A DNA stretch of 64,000 bases from Callaeas wilsoni (lineage: Eukaryota; Chordata; Aves; Passeriformes; Callaeidae). The position numbers and the translations under genes are program-made. The notes beneath the pieces were generated by a model that made no database searches, was not told the DNA's origin, and was given only the letters and a program-made list of their open reading frames with translations. The stretch is taken from the NCBI GenBank assembly GCA_013398955.1, contig VWPU01006266.1, forward strand, positions 112,501 to 176,500. Direction: 5' to 3'. Positions 60,640 to 64,000 of the stretch are shown here, piece by piece (within the stretch, counting starts at the first letter, position 1; each line of letters begins with the position of its first letter).

Positions 60640-61460
60640 CATTAAATTAAATTAAAATTCAGATAAAATATATAAAATTAGGGTGAAAGTTCAACATTGC
60701 CCAGGTCTTCTGAGACCTCGAGTTATAACTTAGATGAATGGATATATGAGCTTGGTTATAACCGCACACATTGCGTAGGGCTGGGCCCAGAGTCCTGGTC
60801 ATGAGAGACAGTTCATCCTGCCTTTCCATTCTAATCTGTATTTACATAAAAATTTCATATATTTCTGTAGACTTTCAGACAGACATTGTTGTGTTTTATT
60901 AGGTATTAGATAACTGCCCTTACTAAGCCCAGAGCTGGACTGAACCAGAAAATTCAATCTGTCTGACATAGGCACTCACATTTTCAAATATAAAACTGCC
61001 TTCAAAGTAAAAGAAAACTCTCTAAATGTCTTATTTACTTTTGTGTTTGGGACTAAAGATACGTGACTTTGTCATCAAAGGAACTCGTGATGTTGAAGCG
61101 AAATTAAATTTGTGCCTAAAATGCCTAGACAGTATACAAGATTTTCAAAAACAACCTGAAAAGTTTTCATTTCTTTCTTCTTTACTTGTGCTAAGGACAA
61201 GTGATTTCACTATCAATGATGCTTATTAGAATCCTGTAATATAATGAAAATGAAATGCATTGTGCCCAATATGCCTTAGTTTTCATAATAATGACAACAC
61301 ATATGCTGTATTTCTTTCTTTGTCTTCTTTGTGTCACTGATATAAACTGTCTTTCTGCCATCACAAACTGTGAATAATGTATGAAATAAATAAAAAAATG
61401 TGAAGTATGAATAGAAATAAGCTGTGCAAGAGACCCATATGTTCTACTTGGGGATGGGCT
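60640..61460. other. Unique noncoding DNA
   Basis: Nothing recognised. Confidence 0.5.
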
Positions 61461-61530
61461 TGATTCACAGCCTTTCAAAGTCAATGCCAAGAATACTATG
61501 GAAATTAACGGGCTTTGATCAGGCTCTATA
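61461..61530. repeat. Relic of the palindromic-core sauropsid repeat
   Basis: 'cctttcaaagtcaatgcc', then 'actatggaaattaacgggct' and 'ttgatcaggctctata' correspond to 'cccattgaagtcaatgg...attgacttcaatgggctttggatcaggccct'. The two halves are still roughly complementary. Confidence 0.5.
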
Positions 61531-61859
61531 GTCATATATTTTGGGCCTGGATTTTTAAGTAGTAAGAAAAGAAACAACTTGTCAATGAACAGTACTCTTT
61601 TCCTTTGTGTTACTCTTCAGGTGCCAAGAGCTCTCTTCACACCTGAAGTTTGGCTTTGTCTGCTTCTCACAGTTGGCCCTGCTACCTGTGGAAGGTCTGA
61701 GTTTAAGCATATTTAGATACAATATTTAGATACGAGATAGGGAAATAGAGCAGCTGAGCTTGGAGGGTGATTGGTAGTTAAATGAGATCCACTACAATCT
61801 AACTCCATGTTTATTAGACAGATGAGCGTCTCACTCAAAGCCTTGAGCTTTGATTTGTT
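61531..61859. other. Unique noncoding DNA
   Basis: Nothing recognised. Confidence 0.5.
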
Positions 61860-62080
61860 AGTCTCTTGAGTCATTACTTAATACATGGCTGACATTTAAA
61901 AATAATACTTCTTGCACAAAGGGCCAGCTTGTGAACACCGGGCCTGGAGAGTAAGACGTCTGCTTGGAGCTCCCACCCACAGTTGTAGCAACGCTAATGA
62001 GTAACGTGTAGTAATAACGCCAGCTCCCATGAATTAGGGATGAGTAATGGGCTTCTGGCAGAGATTGCAAGATGACATGG
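61860..62080. other. Possible conserved noncoding element
   Basis: Complex repeat-free sequence with CpG-containing homeodomain-like sites ('gctaatgagtaacgtg', 'gtagtaataacgcc', 'catgaattaggg'). Texture is enhancer-like. No conservation evidence is available from one sequence. Confidence 0.25.
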
Positions 62081-64000
62081 GAACCTCCAGGCCTCCGAAA
62101 AATTTTGGCTCTGTCACAAGGAAAGCCTTTGATATCACCTGCCTCCCGAGCTCACTCCCTTCCTGAGGAAAGGAGCCAGTGCAGCCTGCTGTGGGAGGGC
62201 TTTCTCTTCTCCTCTCAGCAACCTGATGGAAGACTGTCCACTTCGTTCCCCACCCTCCACATGAAGTAGGACAGGGAGTTTGCATTTTGCTATGTCTACT
62301 TGCTGAAAAAGGAATTTTAAAAGGATCCTTCAGCAGTAAAGAAATGGGAAAAAGGGAGCTTATAAGGAGAAAAATAAGGCTGGTGTGCTGGTAAGATTTT
62401 ACAGGAGATTGGGAACAATAGATTGAGAGAAAAATTGAGAGAAATGTGAGCTGAGGGTAGAGCTTGAGATGCAAACTGGTGGTCTATCTGTCTCAGTGCT
62501 GGGCGCATGGGGGTTCAAGTGGGGCCAGCCTGATAGAGGAGGAGACCATGATTGCGCAGGGCTGAGGAAGCCGGTAACAGGGAATTATTTGTTGAGGAAC
62601 TCATCAGACAATTTCTATATAGCACCAAATGCTTAAAATCACATTGCTGATTTTCCATATTTCTCCCTTACAAGGCTTCAATCCAGACAGAGGGAATTTG
62701 GGAAAGGAAACACAGGTTAAAATCCTCAATACTCTGATTTTTATTATTTGAAATAAAGCATAACAATGTCAAAGTACCATTTTCCTGTTTTCTGAGGAGT
62801 ATCAAGACTGAGAGAAACTCACAGAGTTTTCAAAAATGCAAACTTTTATTTCTGAGAAAAATACAAAAACTCATTGTTTTTTAACATATATTTACATTTC
62901 TGTATATATTTATTGTTTTTCATGTAAAAAATGTTCTAACTCAAAAATGGGGAGGGCTGAGCCATTGGCAGTCCAGAAACTCTCGCTAAATAAAAAGGAG
63001 CCCTCTGAGCAGTGTGGTGTGAGAAACGAGCCTCACAGAAATGCAAGACAAGGCTGACCAGACCCTCCCACCAGTCCAGAAGTGCTATTTAGATCATGAA
63101 TGAAATGATACTAAAAGAAACCAGTACCTGAAAATATCCATATCTCAAGCCCCTTTTTGATTTTTTAGAGACAAGCATTTTTTTTGTGTATGCAGCAAAT
63201 TAAAGCAGAACAAAGCATTTAATTCAAATTGAAGAAGTACAAAATTTAATTTAGGATATTGAACTTGATGAAGAAGAGATCTTACCCACAAATCGTAATA
63301 GATGTGGAAACATCCCACATAGTTTCATTTATAGGTCCAATATGGTTTTTATTTCTAATGGAAAAGTGGAGATGAAAAATTCGAGTGTGGATTTGTGGTA
63401 TATACATAAGCCAAACTAATTTTTTTTGTATCTTCTTAAGTATTCAGAAATAACTGCTTCTGTCCCACATTTGCAGAGCTTCTAACTAGCAATGATGAAA
63501 GTAGATGAAAATTTTACACCGAAATAAAGGAATAAAAGACTAACCAACTTTGAATTTTTTTGAACTTGATTTTTTGCACCTGATTTTTTGATTTTTAAAA
63601 GGAAAGGTACCATTCAGTAATTCATAAAACTGCATTTTCTTTCCATATGAGAAATGATGAGTAATGTACAGACAATTACAACAAAATATGTCCGGGTACC
63701 CAGTAGAAAAAAAATAGATCATAAAATTCAAAGGACATTCTCCAGGTATTTGGCAGGAGAGAACCATTCTGGTCCATTTAAAGACTACGTAAGAGTATTG
63801 CTCAGATGCAAAGTAAAGAAAATGCATCAGAATAAACAGACCACATCTAATGAAAATGTTACTTAAAATCTCTAGGAACTTAGACAGGAAAGCTTTTGGG
63901 ATCATTCCTCCTCTCTCAAAACCAATCTTTAGTCAATCATACGCCCACTTCTGCTCTAAAATAAATTGCTTGCCGAGGCTAGTTGTAGGAGCTTTTGGAT
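62081..64000. other. Unique noncoding DNA
   Basis: No gene recognised. The longest non-repeat frame of the window (minus strand, 62034-62474, 146 codons) starts in this block and has a hydrophobic N-terminal part but no family motif. Another minus-strand frame at 63540-63905 (121 codons) is likewise unrecognised. Confidence 0.45.

Noticed and set aside
61191..61577. 128-codon minus-strand frame
   Set aside because: It runs through the palindromic relic at 61461-61530 and has no family motif.
63540..63905. 121-codon minus-strand frame
   Set aside because: Composition follows the AT-rich base content; a 70-codon frame is open on the other strand, and there is no known motif.

Overview
The window looks like avian nuclear DNA. 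It is AT-rich, introns and exons are not apparent, and the recognisable dispersed repeats are bird-type: CR1 LINE fragments with the usual 3' end (tandem ATTCTATG-like terminus, 'gggttggaaggcacc'-type minus-strand start), two copies of a roughly 1 kb avian endogenous-retrovirus LTR, MIR-like CORE-SINE tails and relics of an old sauropsid repeat with palindromic halves. I found no convincing protein-coding gene, rRNA, tRNA, CRISPR array or bacterial feature. Open frames in non-repeat sequence are short (up to about 146 codons), show no family motif I recognise, and are about what AT-rich noncoding DNA of this length yields. The window is best read as a gene desert or the inside of a very large intron. 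Species and chromosome cannot be told from the sequence.

Layout. 1-6.6 kb: unique sequence with a possible conserved noncoding element at the left edge, AT palindromes, a MIR-like tail and two old palindromic-repeat relics. 6.6-10.2 kb: a CR1 3' tail, a degenerate array of four units of about 55 bp, and a MIR-like SINE. 10.2-20.7 kb: mostly unique, with a T-rich tract, two enhancer-like stretches and an exon-like segment at 19.65-19.95 kb that ends in ATTAAA and A15. 20.7-25 kb: an old plus-strand CR1 piece and a minus-strand CR1 tail with a largely readable ORF2 end. 28.1-29.1 kb: a solo LTR on the minus strand. 30-37 kb: paired hairpins, a G-quadruplex-type tract, four more CR1 fragments and a 27-bp duplication. 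37-47 kb: almost repeat-free. 47-55 kb: CR1 tails, an (AT)n tract and a 5'-truncated plus-strand LTR. 55-64 kb: unique DNA with an ATGT microsatellite, a 27-bp duplication, relics and one more enhancer-like stretch.

No set of genes working together is present. The most checkable leads are the exon-like segment at 19.65 kb, the 55-bp array at 7.57 kb, the dispersed palindromic relic family, the overlapping hairpins at 30.3 kb, and the inverted LTR pair. I see no sign of a new multi-gene system. All family assignments are from memory of consensus sequences; no alignment was run.
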